Shown one piece after another: positions 11,026-18,221 of a stretch of 64,000 bases of DNA. Location of the stretch: positions 7,240,939 to 7,304,938 of the forward strand of contig NZ_KB900609.1 in NCBI RefSeq assembly GCF_000379105.1, written 5' to 3'. Below the pieces are notes generated by a model. It had not been told where the DNA came from, did no database searches, and worked only from the letters and a program-made list of their open reading frames with translations. This DNA comes from Methylobacterium sp. WSM2598 (GTDB lineage: Bacteria > Pseudomonadota > Alphaproteobacteria > Rhizobiales > Beijerinckiaceae). The position numbers and the translations under genes are program-made. Each line of letters begins with the position of its first letter. Within the stretch, counting starts at the first letter, position 1.

Positions 11026-11643
11026 ATGTCGTTCCTGTCCTCCCTGCCGTCGCGCGGCATGGTTCTGCTGGCCCTCGCATTGTCCTCCGGCCCGATCTCC
11101 GGCGGGGCCGCCGCGCAGCCGGCGCAAGGCAAGCCCGCCGCCCCGGCCCAAGCGGCGCCCGCCTCCGTGCCGGAGGAGCCGGGCCTGACCACCGCCACCT
11201 TCGCCGACTGGGTGCTGCGCTGCCAGCGCCTCGTGGACGGGGAGAAGACGACGCGGCTGTGCGAGGTCGCGCAAGCGGTCCAGATCCAGGGCCAGGCCGC
11301 GCCGGTCGCCCAGGTGGCGATCGGCCGCGTGCCCGGCGAGGACGGCCTGCACGTGACCGCCGTGCTGCCGGTCAATGCGAGCTTCGCCTCCGGAGTCCGC
11401 CTGGCCGGGGAGGACAAGGACGGGAAGGACGGGGGAGCGCTGGACATGGCCTGGCGGCGCTGCCTGCCCGGCGCCTGCGCGGCGGAGGGGCCGGCCAAGG
11501 ACGACGTCCTGAAGCGGTGGCGCGGGCCGATCGAGGCGAGCCGGCTGACGTTCAAGGATGCGGCCGGGCGGGAGGTCGCGGTGCCGATCTCCCTGCGCGG
11601 CCTGAGCCAGGCCCTCGACGCGCTGGCCAAGGAGCGCTCCTGA
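11026..11643 (+). CDS. Invasion-associated locus B (IalB) family secreted protein
   Basis: A 205-residue protein with an N-terminal signal peptide (MSFLSSLPSRGMVLLALALS, cleavage near AAA) and the IalB-family core: TATFADWVLRCQ, a second cysteine in TRLCEVAQ, then a late pair in WRRCLPGACA. IalB-family proteins are periplasmic or envelope proteins of Rhizobiales with poorly defined function. The frame stays open upstream to 10894, but the ATG at 11026 was chosen because it directly precedes the signal peptide. It follows the adhesin on the same strand after 213 bp. The family call is confident; a role linked to the adhesin is only inference from position. Confidence 0.75.
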   Translation: MSFLSSLPSRGMVLLALALSSGPISGGAAAQPAQGKPAAPAQAAPASVPEEPGLTTATFADWVLRCQRLVDGEKTTRLCEVAQAVQIQGQAAPVAQVAIGRVPGEDGLHVTAVLPVNASFASGVRLAGEDKDGKDGGALDMAWRRCLPGACAAEGPAKDDVLKRWRGPIEASRLTFKDAAGREVAVPISLRGLSQALDALAKERS

Positions 11644-11651
11644 GCATCATT

Positions 11652-11676
11652 CGCCGAAGCGGTCACCGGTTCGGCG
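11652..11676. repeat. Inverted repeat CGCCGAA...TTCGGCG, 3' of ialB-like gene
   Basis: Arms CGCCGAA (11652-11658) and TTCGGCG (11670-11676) are perfectly complementary and enclose a further GGTcACC symmetry. It lies 9 bp after the IalB-like stop codon and is followed by GCAAAAATC. It probably forms the first hairpin of a convergent transcription-termination region. Confidence 0.5.
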
Positions 11677-11701
11677 GCAAAAATCATGCGAAAACAAGAA
11701 T

Positions 11702-11734
11702 CTCAGCAGAATTGCGCCATGCAGTTCTGCTGAG
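11702..11734. terminator. Strong hairpin between convergent ialB-like gene and fae
   Basis: CTCAGCAGAA (11702-11711) pairs perfectly with TTCTGCTGAG (11725-11734) around a 13-base loop. The position between two convergent genes suits a bidirectional terminator. No T-run follows on either strand, so it is not a classical intrinsic terminator. Confidence 0.45.
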
Positions 11735-11843
11735 CGCCGAGCGGGCCGCTCGCACCGGGCCGCAGCCGGACGCGGTCCGCCTCGTCCCGTCCCTCCTCGC
11801 GCGGGGGTGCGTCGGGCCGGGGACGCGACCCGCCAAACGGAAC

Positions 11844-11863
11844 GGGAGGGCCGAAGCCCTCCC
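11844..11863 (-). terminator. Hairpin downstream of fae
   Basis: GGGAGGGC and GCCCTCCC form a perfect 8-bp stem around a CGAA tetraloop, just beyond the end of the in-frame tail that follows fae. A stable GC stem with a CGAA loop is typical of 3' ends of highly expressed genes. There is no T-run, so RNA stabilisation or Rho-assisted termination is as likely as intrinsic termination. Confidence 0.5.
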
Positions 11864-11872
11864 GCGATCGTG

Positions 11873-11974
11873 TCAGCGTCCGAGGAAAATGGAGGCCAGT
11901 CGCTGGAACAGCCCCTTCGGCGGAGGCGGTGGGGGCGGCGGAGGTGCCGCTGGCTGCTCCGGACGGTTTCCTGT
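11873..11974 (-). other. In-frame proline-rich extension after the fae amber stop
   Basis: Directly after the TAG stop of fae (11975-11977) the same frame stays open for 33 codons to a TGA at 11873-11875. It would encode TGNRPEQPAA, nine prolines, then KGLFQRLASIFLGR. The tail looks protein-like: a proline linker followed by a short basic amphipathic segment. It could be a translational readthrough extension, a remnant of a longer Fae, or chance, since stop codons are rare at this GC content. Confidence 0.3.
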
Positions 11975-12490
11975 CTAGGAAACGTTGGCGGCGAAGGGGT
12001 GCTGCGCCGTCTTGTACTGCTGCGTGACCTCGGCGGCCGTCGGCTTGCCCTGGATGGCGCGCTGGATCGACAGCTTCGTGGCCTCGTAGTTGTACTTCTC
12101 GATCTTCGCGTCGTCCGCCGCTTCCCAGTGGATGAACACGCCGACCAGGATGTACAGGTCGTCGGCCTCGCTCGCCGGGATGATGCCCTCGGCCACGCAA
12201 TCCTGCACGGCCTTGGCCACCGCGTGCTGCGCGGGGCCGAACATCTGCACCGCCTGGCGGGCGTCGTTGATCGTCACCTTGTTGAACAGCAGCGTGTTCG
12301 GCTTGCACGGCAGGTTCGGAGCCACCACCGCGAGCAGGCTGGTGAAGCCGTGCTTGTTGTTGGTGAGGCTGTTGCAGAAGGCCGTCTCGGCGGCGCTGCC
12401 GCGCGGGCCGATGATGAGGTCGATGTGGGCGACCTCGTTGCCGTCGCCGACGAGGGCTTCGCCCACCAGCACCTTGTTGATCGTCGCCAT
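11975..12490 (-). CDS. fae: Formaldehyde-activating enzyme
   Basis: A 171-residue protein that speeds condensation of formaldehyde with H4MPT to methylene-H4MPT, the entry step of formaldehyde oxidation and detoxification in the cytoplasm. The sequence matches the family along its full length (VGEALVGDGNEVAHIDLIIG, NNKHGFTSLLAV, HPFAAN near the C-terminus); the catalytic His is in GNEVAHIDL. The start ATG at 12490 gives MATINKVLVGEALVG, the expected N-terminus; the frame extends upstream to 12649 but that part has no Fae similarity. It lies 247 bp from orf7 and probably has its own promoter, consistent with the very high expression usual for Fae. The stop is an amber TAG followed by an open tail (see separate entry). 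Confidence 0.97.
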   Translation of the reverse strand: MATINKVLVGEALVGDGNEVAHIDLIIGPRGSAAETAFCNSLTNNKHGFTSLLAVVAPNLPCKPNTLLFNKVTINDARQAVQMFGPAQHAVAKAVQDCVAEGIIPASEADDLYILVGVFIHWEAADDAKIEKYNYEATKLSIQRAIQGKPTAAEVTQQYKTAQHPFAANVS

Positions 12491-12612
12491 GCGGGGTTTC
12501 TCCCAGGAGTCAAAACGATGAGCCGCCCACGAAACAGGCGCGGCTGGAAGCGCGCCATCCTTGTTACGGCGTCCGGCCCTGCGGCCGAACCGGTTCCCGG
12601 ATAGCGGGGCGG

Positions 12613-12641
12613 ACCCTACAGCGGTGCCGGATCGCGAACAA
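12613..12641 (-). promoter_or_regulatory. Candidate promoter of fae
   Basis: On the minus strand TTGTTC (12636-12641) and TAGGGT (12613-12618) are separated by 17 bp, resembling -35 and -10 boxes. The start codon is about 120 bp further on, implying a long leader. Further upstream TTGGCAGGT occurs twice in direct orientation (near 12690 and 12714). Prediction by eye only. Confidence 0.3.
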
Positions 12642-12715
12642 GCCGCCAACCTCGCCGGGTGCGGCCATTTTCGACGATAAAAAAGGCATTGGCAGGTAAG
12701 GGCTTTCGACTTTTT

Positions 12716-12747
12716 GGCAGGTTGCCTTCCCCTGCGGTCAACCTGCC
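12716..12747. repeat. Inverted repeat overlapping the orf7 stop codon
   Basis: GGCAGGTT (12716-12723) and AACCTGCC (12740-12747) can pair across the TGA of orf7. An A-run, not a T-run, follows on the minus strand, so a classical terminator is not supported. It may separate orf7 from fae transcription. Confidence 0.35.
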
Positions 12748-13598
12748 GAAACTTGGTCGCCTCTGAGCTGCATCAGCGCATCAAGGAACAGGGTCGCGAC
12801 TGTCAGGTCGGCGCTCGTGCCCGGGTTGAGACCATCCTGCTTCAGGCGCCGATCATGGGCGAGGAGCACCGGGACGGCGGATTCTCCGAGGATGACGGTT
12901 CCGAGGGCGGCCTGCGCCTCCCGCCGCACGCGCTCGGCGCGCTCCGGCCCGAACTTGCGGGCGATGTGGCTGTCGGGAAAGCCCGTCAGGAAGGCGAGGT
13001 GGACGGCCGTGGCGGTCCAGGGCGGGGCGAGGCTCTCCGCGCGCGCGCGGGCGAGGGCCGGGAGCCCCGTCCCGAACAGGTCCTCGAACCCCGTCACGTA
13101 GGCGCGGGCGATGCGGTCGCGCCCCGCCGCCTCTGCCATGGCGGCGAGGAGCGGCGGCGGATCGCCCCCGCCCGCGACGTCGTGGCGGGCAGCGCGCCCG
13201 AGGCCGCCCGGATTGGCGCGCCGGATCGCCGCGAAGACGCCCGCCGCGTCGCGCCCGTCGAGCTCCGCCAGCACCGCCGCGAGGGCGTCGCGCAGCGGGC
13301 CGGTCCGCTCGGCCGCGGCGGCGAGGGGCGCGCAGAGCAGGACGATGCCCAGGTTGGTGTTCTGGCCGACCGCCGCGACCGTCGCCGCGACCGCCGCCTC
13401 GACCCGCTCCCCGACCCGCCGGCCGGGCGCCGCGAGGGGGCCGGCGGAGAAGGCGGCGCTGCGCTCGAAATCGGCCAGCGTCATGCGGTGGCCCTCGGCG
13501 AAGACGTGGACGTTGCCGGGCTTCAGCGCCGCGAGCTCCGCCCGGCAGGCGCCGCGATAGGCGGCGGCGATCGCATCCGGCTGCAGGGCCGGCTCCAT
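12738..13598 (-). CDS. Triphosphoribosyl-dephospho-CoA synthase-like protein (ORF7 of the H4MPT cluster)
   Basis: A 286-residue CitG/MdcB-like protein (COG1767 type): ELAALKPGNVHVFAEGHRMT near the N-terminus, GQNTNLGIVLLCAPL in the middle and LNPGTSADLTVATLFLDALM at the end. In M. extorquens the homologous gene between orf5 and fae is needed for growth through the H4MPT pathway; its chemistry is not settled, and a role in H4MPT or methylofuran-type cofactor synthesis is inferred. The ATG at 13598 shares one base with the TGA stop of orf5, so the two are translationally coupled. It is the last gene of the mch-orf5-orf7 run before fae. Confidence 0.85.
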   Translation of the reverse strand: MEPALQPDAIAAAYRGACRAELAALKPGNVHVFAEGHRMTLADFERSAAFSAGPLAAPGRRVGERVEAAVAATVAAVGQNTNLGIVLLCAPLAAAAERTGPLRDALAAVLAELDGRDAAGVFAAIRRANPGGLGRAARHDVAGGGDPPPLLAAMAEAAGRDRIARAYVTGFEDLFGTGLPALARARAESLAPPWTATAVHLAFLTGFPDSHIARKFGPERAERVRREAQAALGTVILGESAVPVLLAHDRRLKQDGLNPGTSADLTVATLFLDALMQLRGDQVSAG

Positions 13599-14515
13599 CA
13601 GCCCTGCGCCACCAGGCGCGGCGGCGGGGCGGTCCGCGCCCGCACGGCCGCCAGGAAGCCGCGCGCGACCGTCTCGGCGATGTCGATCCCGGTGACCTGC
13701 TGCAGCCCCGACCAGGCCGGCATGCTGTTGACCTCCAGCACCAGGAAGCCGCCCTCCCCGTCCTCGACCAGGTCGACGCCCGTATAGGCCACGCCGACCG
13801 CGCCGGCGGCGGCCTCCGCCAGCTCCGCGGCGCGGGGCGGGACGGTCCAGGGCAGCGGCCGCCCGCCCCGGTGGACGTTGGTGATCCAGCCGTCGCCCTG
13901 CCGGATCATGCCCGCGACGGCGCGTCCGTCGCAGACGAAGACCCGGTAATCCTGCCACGCCCCGTCCCGCCGGGCGATGTAGCGCTGCAGGTAGTAGACG
14001 CGCCCGACCAGCTCCTCGGGGGGCAGCTCGTCCGGGGCGGCGATCAGCTGCAGGCCCTCGCCCTGCGAGCCGAACAGGGGCTTGAGCACGAGGGGGCGGC
14101 CGGGGCCGGCCTCGCGGGCGACGAGGGCGGCGGCGGCCTCGCGGCGCGACAGCACGAAGGTCTCGGGCGTCGGCACGCCGTGGCGGGCGAGCAGCAGGCT
14201 CGTCATCGCCTTGTCGACGGAGCGCTCGATGGCGGCGGGGCTGTTCCAGACCACGGTCCCGGCGGCGACGAGGGCGTGGAGCGCGCCGAGGCGCATCGTG
14301 GTGGCCTCGAAGGTGCCCCCCGCGATGGTGCGCAGCAGGACCCCGTCCGGGAGGCGGTCGCCGAAGCCCGGCACGCGCAGGGGCTCGGGACGACCCGTCT
14401 CCACGGTGACGTCGGCGAGGGAGAACAGCACCGGCTCGGCGCCGAGCCGCGTCAGCGCCGCCAGCAGGCGCCCCTTGTGCCAAGCGCCGTTATCGGCCGC
14501 GAGCCCGATGCGCAT
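13598..14515 (-). CDS. RimK-like ATP-grasp ligase (ORF5 of the H4MPT cluster)
   Basis: A 305-residue ATP-grasp protein of the RimK/MptN type. Visible hallmarks are the N-terminal MRIGLAADNGAWH, SVDKAMTSLLLARHGVPTPET, the ATP-binding VLKPLFGSQGEGL loop, and the metal-binding end GVDLVEDGEGGFLVLEVNSM. Archaeal MptN adds glutamate to H4MPT; bacterial ORF5 is genetically required for H4MPT-linked metabolism, so a cofactor-ligation step is likely but unproven. The start at 14515 is supported by family alignment; the frame continues upstream through the REP-like repeat at 14640-14754, which is not plausible coding. It is coupled to orf7 by a TGATG overlap. Confidence 0.88.
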   Translation of the reverse strand: MRIGLAADNGAWHKGRLLAALTRLGAEPVLFSLADVTVETGRPEPLRVPGFGDRLPDGVLLRTIAGGTFEATTMRLGALHALVAAGTVVWNSPAAIERSVDKAMTSLLLARHGVPTPETFVLSRREAAAALVAREAGPGRPLVLKPLFGSQGEGLQLIAAPDELPPEELVGRVYYLQRYIARRDGAWQDYRVFVCDGRAVAGMIRQGDGWITNVHRGGRPLPWTVPPRAAELAEAAAGAVGVAYTGVDLVEDGEGGFLVLEVNSMPAWSGLQQVTGIDIAETVARGFLAAVRARTAPPPRLVAQG

Positions 14516-14639
14516 CCGAGACGTCTCCAGGTTGACGGGGCCGGGACCGGCGCCCGACCCGGCGGCCCGCTCGATCCGACATCCGGCGGATTGCTGCGCC
14601 ATGCGGATGTCGACTTCGCTCACGCGCCGCGCGTGTCGT

Positions 14640-14754
14640 ACCAAATCCGCTCGCCAAATCCGCTCGATTCCATCGGGATGGCGGCTTTGGGCTTCGCTCA
14701 AGCGCCGCGCGGGCGTGTCGGACGCTGTCCGGGCGTGATCGTCCGGACAGCGTC
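14640..14754. repeat. REP-like composite hairpin element, locus 1
   Basis: Lies between mch and orf5. It holds CGATTCCATCGGGATGGCGG, then GCTTCGCTCAAGCGCCGCGC, then a perfect 12-bp inverted repeat GACGCTGTCCGG...CCGGACAGCGTC (14721-14754). Related elements occur at 49000-49155, 55173-55272 and 63771-63873. It breaks the mch-orf5 spacing and may act as a 3' RNA hairpin or attenuator. Confidence 0.75.
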
Positions 14755-14788
14755 TGAGGCGCCCGGGCCGTGCAGGGCGAGGGCCGCC

Positions 14789-15763
14789 TCAGGCGAAGGA
14801 CCGCTCCACCAGCTCCGGCACCAGCCTCCCGGCGCGGTGGCTGGTGCCGCTGAGGAGCGAGGTCACCACCACCTCGGCCGGGCTGAACAGGTGCTTGTCG
14901 ATCGCGTAGAAGTCGCCGTTGAAGCGCGCGAAGATCTCCGCGAAGGGCGCGCCGTGGTCGCGCGAGGTGGTGCTCGGCAGGGCCTCGGCGAGGCCCCTGG
15001 CCTCGGCGTCGTCGGCCTCGACGAAGAGCTGCACCCGGCCGCCATAGATGATGGCGTCGTTGGTGCGGCCCATCGCCTGGATGAAGTCCGGGTGGGGCGG
15101 GCTCAGGGGCGCGGCCCCGATGCCGTCGACGACCTTCGCGAGGTCGAACCCCACCGAATGCGCCTTGTGCAGGGCGACCTCGAGCACCCGGGCGACGACC
15201 TGGGTGGCGCCCGCGAGGCTCTGGGTCGGCGCGTAGATGAAGGTCACGGCGTCCGGCGTCACGCCCGCGGCCTCGGCCACCTTGGCGACCACGGAGGCGG
15301 GCGGCGCGCTCGCCGATTCGAGCACGAGGGCGATCTGCGCGGCGTGGTCCCTGTAGTGCAGCTCCTCGAACAGGTGCTCCGCCGCCGCCGCGGCCCGGCC
15401 GGGCCCGGAGCCGAGTGCGAAGAAGCCCGAGGAGCCGCCCTCGTCCGCGAGGCTCCAGCCTGCATATTGGCTGCCGAGGCAGGCGAGGACCGGATCGGCG
15501 CTGTGCACCGTGACCGTGACGGGCCAGGCCGCGACCGGGCCGGCGGGCGCGATCGTCACCGTGCCGAGACCCCCGAGGCAGATCTCGGCGATGCGCCGGC
15601 CGGCCTCGATCGAGCCGCGCGCCTGCGCGCCCGCGTCGACGAGGCGGGCCTCGCCGCTCTTCGCCGAGACGGACAGGCGCAGCTTGGCGGCGTCGGCGAC
15701 CAGGGCCTCGACGAGCGGCGTCGCCAGGGCGTTCACGCTCGGGCGGACGGTGGTGGAACTCAT
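14789..15763 (-). CDS. mch: Methenyltetrahydromethanopterin cyclohydrolase
   Basis: A 324-residue enzyme that hydrolyses methenyl-H4MPT to N5-formyl-H4MPT in the cytoplasm, between MtdB and the Fhc complex. It matches the Mch family end to end: SVNALATPLVEALVADAAKL, GSQYAGWSLADE, FIYAPTQSLAGATQVVARVL, PPHPDFIQAMGRTNDAIIYG and DFYAIDKHLFSPAEV. The ATG at 15763 has GGGAG a few bases upstream and overlaps the TGA of orf17 as ATGA, so it is coupled to that gene. About 270 bp with a REP-like element separate it from orf5 downstream. Confidence 0.97.
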   Translation of the reverse strand: MSSTTVRPSVNALATPLVEALVADAAKLRLSVSAKSGEARLVDAGAQARGSIEAGRRIAEICLGGLGTVTIAPAGPVAAWPVTVTVHSADPVLACLGSQYAGWSLADEGGSSGFFALGSGPGRAAAAAEHLFEELHYRDHAAQIALVLESASAPPASVVAKVAEAAGVTPDAVTFIYAPTQSLAGATQVVARVLEVALHKAHSVGFDLAKVVDGIGAAPLSPPHPDFIQAMGRTNDAIIYGGRVQLFVEADDAEARGLAEALPSTTSRDHGAPFAEIFARFNGDFYAIDKHLFSPAEVVVTSLLSGTSHRAGRLVPELVERSFA

Positions 15764-16968
15764 GAACGATCTCCCTCGGGGGCGATGAGCGCCCGCACGG
15801 CATCGGCTCGGAATCGGACCTCGCTCAGGGCCGCCCGGGCGTCGGCCCCCTCGGCCCGCACCGTGCAGATCGGCGCCCCGGCGGGGATCCGGCTGCCGGC
15901 CGGCGGCCGGTCCATCACGAAATCCGGCCAGGCCACGGACGGCACCAGCGGGATCGGCCATGGGGCGTAACAGATCTGCGTGGCGGCCGCATCTACCGGA
16001 AGGGCCAGGGTCCCGCCGAGGCGGCCCGCCCAGGCCTCGACGTGCCGGGCGAGGAGCGGCTCCTCCCGCCGGTCGAGGATGTCGAGGGTGGCGCCCGGGC
16101 GCGGATTCACCTCGACCAGCCACCAGTCGGACCCCTCCACCACCAGGTCGGCGCTGGCGAGGCCGCGCAGGCCCGTCTCGGCCACGAGCGCCGCGAGCGC
16201 CGCCGCGGCCGCCTCGCGCACGCCCGCCGGCATGCCGCCCGGATCGACGGCGCCCGCGTAGCGGAACGGGCGCGCGGGCGTCGGGTCGGCCCATTGGGCG
16301 GTGTCGGCGACGACGCGCAGGTCGCGCCCGTCGGCCAGCACGGTCAGGGAGCGCGCCGTGCCGGGCACGAGGCGCTGCAGGTAGGCGCCCCGCGGCAGGG
16401 GGCCGGCCGGCGCCGGGCGGACGTGGCCGCCGCCCGAGGCGCCGCGGCGCTTGAGCAGCCAGCCGCGCGGGTCGTCCACCGGCGCGAGGGCGATCTCCGG
16501 GTGCGGGATGCCGCAGCGGGCGCAGAGGGCGGCGAGCCGCGCCGGGTGCTTGAGGGCCGCGACGGTGTCGGGCGCGGCGCCGATCAGGCGGTGGCGCAAG
16601 GCGAGGTCGCGCATCAGGGCGGGCGAGCCCTCGAAGCCGCTGCCGAGGACGAGGCCGAGGGGATCGCCGGCCTCGGCCGCGAGGGCCGCGAGGGCCTCGA
16701 CGAGGGCGGCGCCGCGCGGACCCGTGCCGAACCGGCCGGGGACGCGCCGGTAGCCGGCGGCGAGGTCGCGCGTGTCCGCGTCCCCGAACAGGTCGGCCAC
16801 GTAGGGAAGCAGCCCGGCCCGCCGCGCCGCCGCCGCGAGCGCCCGGCCGGACTGGGCGGCGATCAGGATCGCGCCGCCGGCGCGGGGAAGAGGGGGAGCG
16901 GGATCGGTGGGCAAGGAAACGGGGCAATAAAACGGGGCAAGGAAACGGGGGTTCTCTGGAAGCCCCAC
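15760..16968 (-). CDS. ATP-grasp protein (ORF17 of the H4MPT cluster)
   Basis: Up to 402 residues; a COG2232-like ATP-grasp protein placed between mtdB and mch, the position of orf17 in M. extorquens. Recognisable parts are GLVLGSGFEGSPALM, WLLKRRGASGGGHV (ATP-binding loop), LASADLVVEGSDWWLVEVNP (metal-binding region) and ICYAPWPIPL. Genetic work in M. extorquens ties orf17 to H4MPT-dependent metabolism; the substrate is unknown. The start is uncertain: GTG at 16968 gives the longest product, but three 13-bp tandem repeats (16912-16950) lie in that N-terminus and a TTG at 16914 just before LPTDPAPPLPRAGG is an alternative. It ends in an ATGA overlap with mch. Confidence 0.82.
   Translation of the reverse strand: MGLPENPRFLAPFYCPVSLPTDPAPPLPRAGGAILIAAQSGRALAAAARRAGLLPYVADLFGDADTRDLAAGYRRVPGRFGTGPRGAALVEALAALAAEAGDPLGLVLGSGFEGSPALMRDLALRHRLIGAAPDTVAALKHPARLAALCARCGIPHPEIALAPVDDPRGWLLKRRGASGGGHVRPAPAGPLPRGAYLQRLVPGTARSLTVLADGRDLRVVADTAQWADPTPARPFRYAGAVDPGGMPAGVREAAAAALAALVAETGLRGLASADLVVEGSDWWLVEVNPRPGATLDILDRREEPLLARHVEAWAGRLGGTLALPVDAAATQICYAPWPIPLVPSVAWPDFVMDRPPAGSRIPAGAPICTVRAEGADARAALSEVRFRADAVRALIAPEGDRS
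16912..16950. repeat. Three tandem 13-bp repeats at the start of orf17
   Basis: CAAGGAAACGGGG, CAATAAAACGGGG and CAAGGAAACGGGG follow each other without a gap. Thirteen bases is not a multiple of three, so a change in copy number would shift the frame of any start upstream of it. Confidence 0.8.
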
Positions 16969-17130
16969 CCCGCGGGCCGTGGTGGGCGCGCCGGCGACGC
17001 TCGCAGCACTCCGCCCGGTCCGGGCGACCGACGCCGCGGATCCCCGTTCGGCGTGTTCGAGCCTCGCCAGGGCGCCGAGCTCAGCACGAGGCGGTCGAGA
17101 CTGCCAGTCCCCGGCGCGCGGGAGCGTCCC

Positions 17131-18024
17131 TCAGCCGGCGATCTCCACCGCCAGCCGGTACGCGTCGCGGAAATCGAGGCAGAGCGGCTCGGAGGAGGCC
17201 AGCATGCGGCGGAACAGGCCGGCCTGGGTCCTGTACTTCACGTCCCCGACCGCGAGCGCCCCGATCCCGACGCCCCGCCCGGAGGGGAGCGGCGCGCAGG
17301 CGGCGTTGACGTCGATGCCGGCGATGCCGGCGGGCGGCACGGCGTTCACGTCGGAGGCGACTTTCAGCTTCGGGGCGTGGTCCAGATCCTCCGCCGACAG
17401 GATCGCGACGCCGGCCGGCCCCGCCGAGAGGATCACGTCGGCCTGCGCGATGGCGGCGCGGCGGGCCTCGCCGCCGGCCCCGTCCACCGCCTCGACGTCG
17501 ATGTCGAAGCGCCACTTCATGGTCGCGGCGATCTTGCTCACCCGCTCCTGCCCGTCATGGCCGACCAGGACCGGGCGGGCGCCCTCGATGGCGCCGATCA
17601 CCGCCGCCACGTAGGCCACCACGCCGGCCCCGCCGAAGATCACGATGCGCTGGCCCGGCAGGCCCTCGCCGAACCGGTCGCGCAGGGCCTTGTTCACCTG
17701 CGCCACCATCGCGGCGCCCGTGGTGAAGGAGCCGGCCGGATCCGCGAAGACGTGGTTGACGAAGGGCGGCACGAAGGCCTTGCGGGCCCGGTCGACCATG
17801 TCGAGGGCGTCCTCGGCGTTCTTGCCGGCGATGAAGAGGCCGGTGCGCGCCCCGTCCTGCGGCGCCCGCGAGAAGATCGAATCCTGCACCAGCGGCCCGA
17901 CCTCGGTCAGCGTCACGCCCGTGTAGGCCGTCACCACCTCGAACCCCGCATCGACCGCCATGTTCACGTCGAACGGGCTCATGTGCTTCAGCGGCGTCAG
18001 CATGTGAAGGATCGAACGGGCCAT
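17131..18024 (-). CDS. mtdB: NAD(P)-dependent methylene-H4MPT dehydrogenase
   Basis: A 297-residue enzyme oxidising methylene-H4MPT to methenyl-H4MPT with NAD or NADP, the second step after Fae. The family pattern is clear: ILHMLTPLKHMSPFDVNMA, QDSIFSRAPQDGARTG, GRNAEDALDMV-like GKNAEDALDM, a Rossmann loop IVIFGGAGVVAYVAAVIGA, and SDVNAVPPAGIAGIDV. The start ATG at 18024 has a strong GGAGGAGATC ribosome-binding site; the frame runs on upstream without similarity. It lies 162 bp from orf17 downstream and 197 bp from orf4 upstream. Confidence 0.96.
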   Translation of the reverse strand: MARSILHMLTPLKHMSPFDVNMAVDAGFEVVTAYTGVTLTEVGPLVQDSIFSRAPQDGARTGLFIAGKNAEDALDMVDRARKAFVPPFVNHVFADPAGSFTTGAAMVAQVNKALRDRFGEGLPGQRIVIFGGAGVVAYVAAVIGAIEGARPVLVGHDGQERVSKIAATMKWRFDIDVEAVDGAGGEARRAAIAQADVILSAGPAGVAILSAEDLDHAPKLKVASDVNAVPPAGIAGIDVNAACAPLPSGRGVGIGALAVGDVKYRTQAGLFRRMLASSEPLCLDFRDAYRLAVEIAG

Positions 18025-18221
18025 GGCGCGGATCTCCTCCGTGGTCTGTCCTAGGGTCGTCTCGGCCATTCCCAACAGGCCGAGCCGGCCACGACGGCCT
18101 CTGCCGGGGCCTGTGCCGCCCCCGTGCCGGGAACGACTGCTAGTTTGCCCCGCCCCCCGTTGATAGACCTTTTCTGACCGGAGCGGACCCCGACCATCGT
18201 CCGCCCTCATCGGTCCGGCGC

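Noticed and set aside
11702..11734. Classical Rho-independent terminator for ialB-like gene
   Set aside because: The hairpin is strong but no T-run follows on either strand, so only a general terminator or hairpin call is kept.
13598..14701. Longer orf5 starting upstream at 14701
   Set aside because: The extra N-terminus is the translation of a REP-like repeat and has no family similarity.
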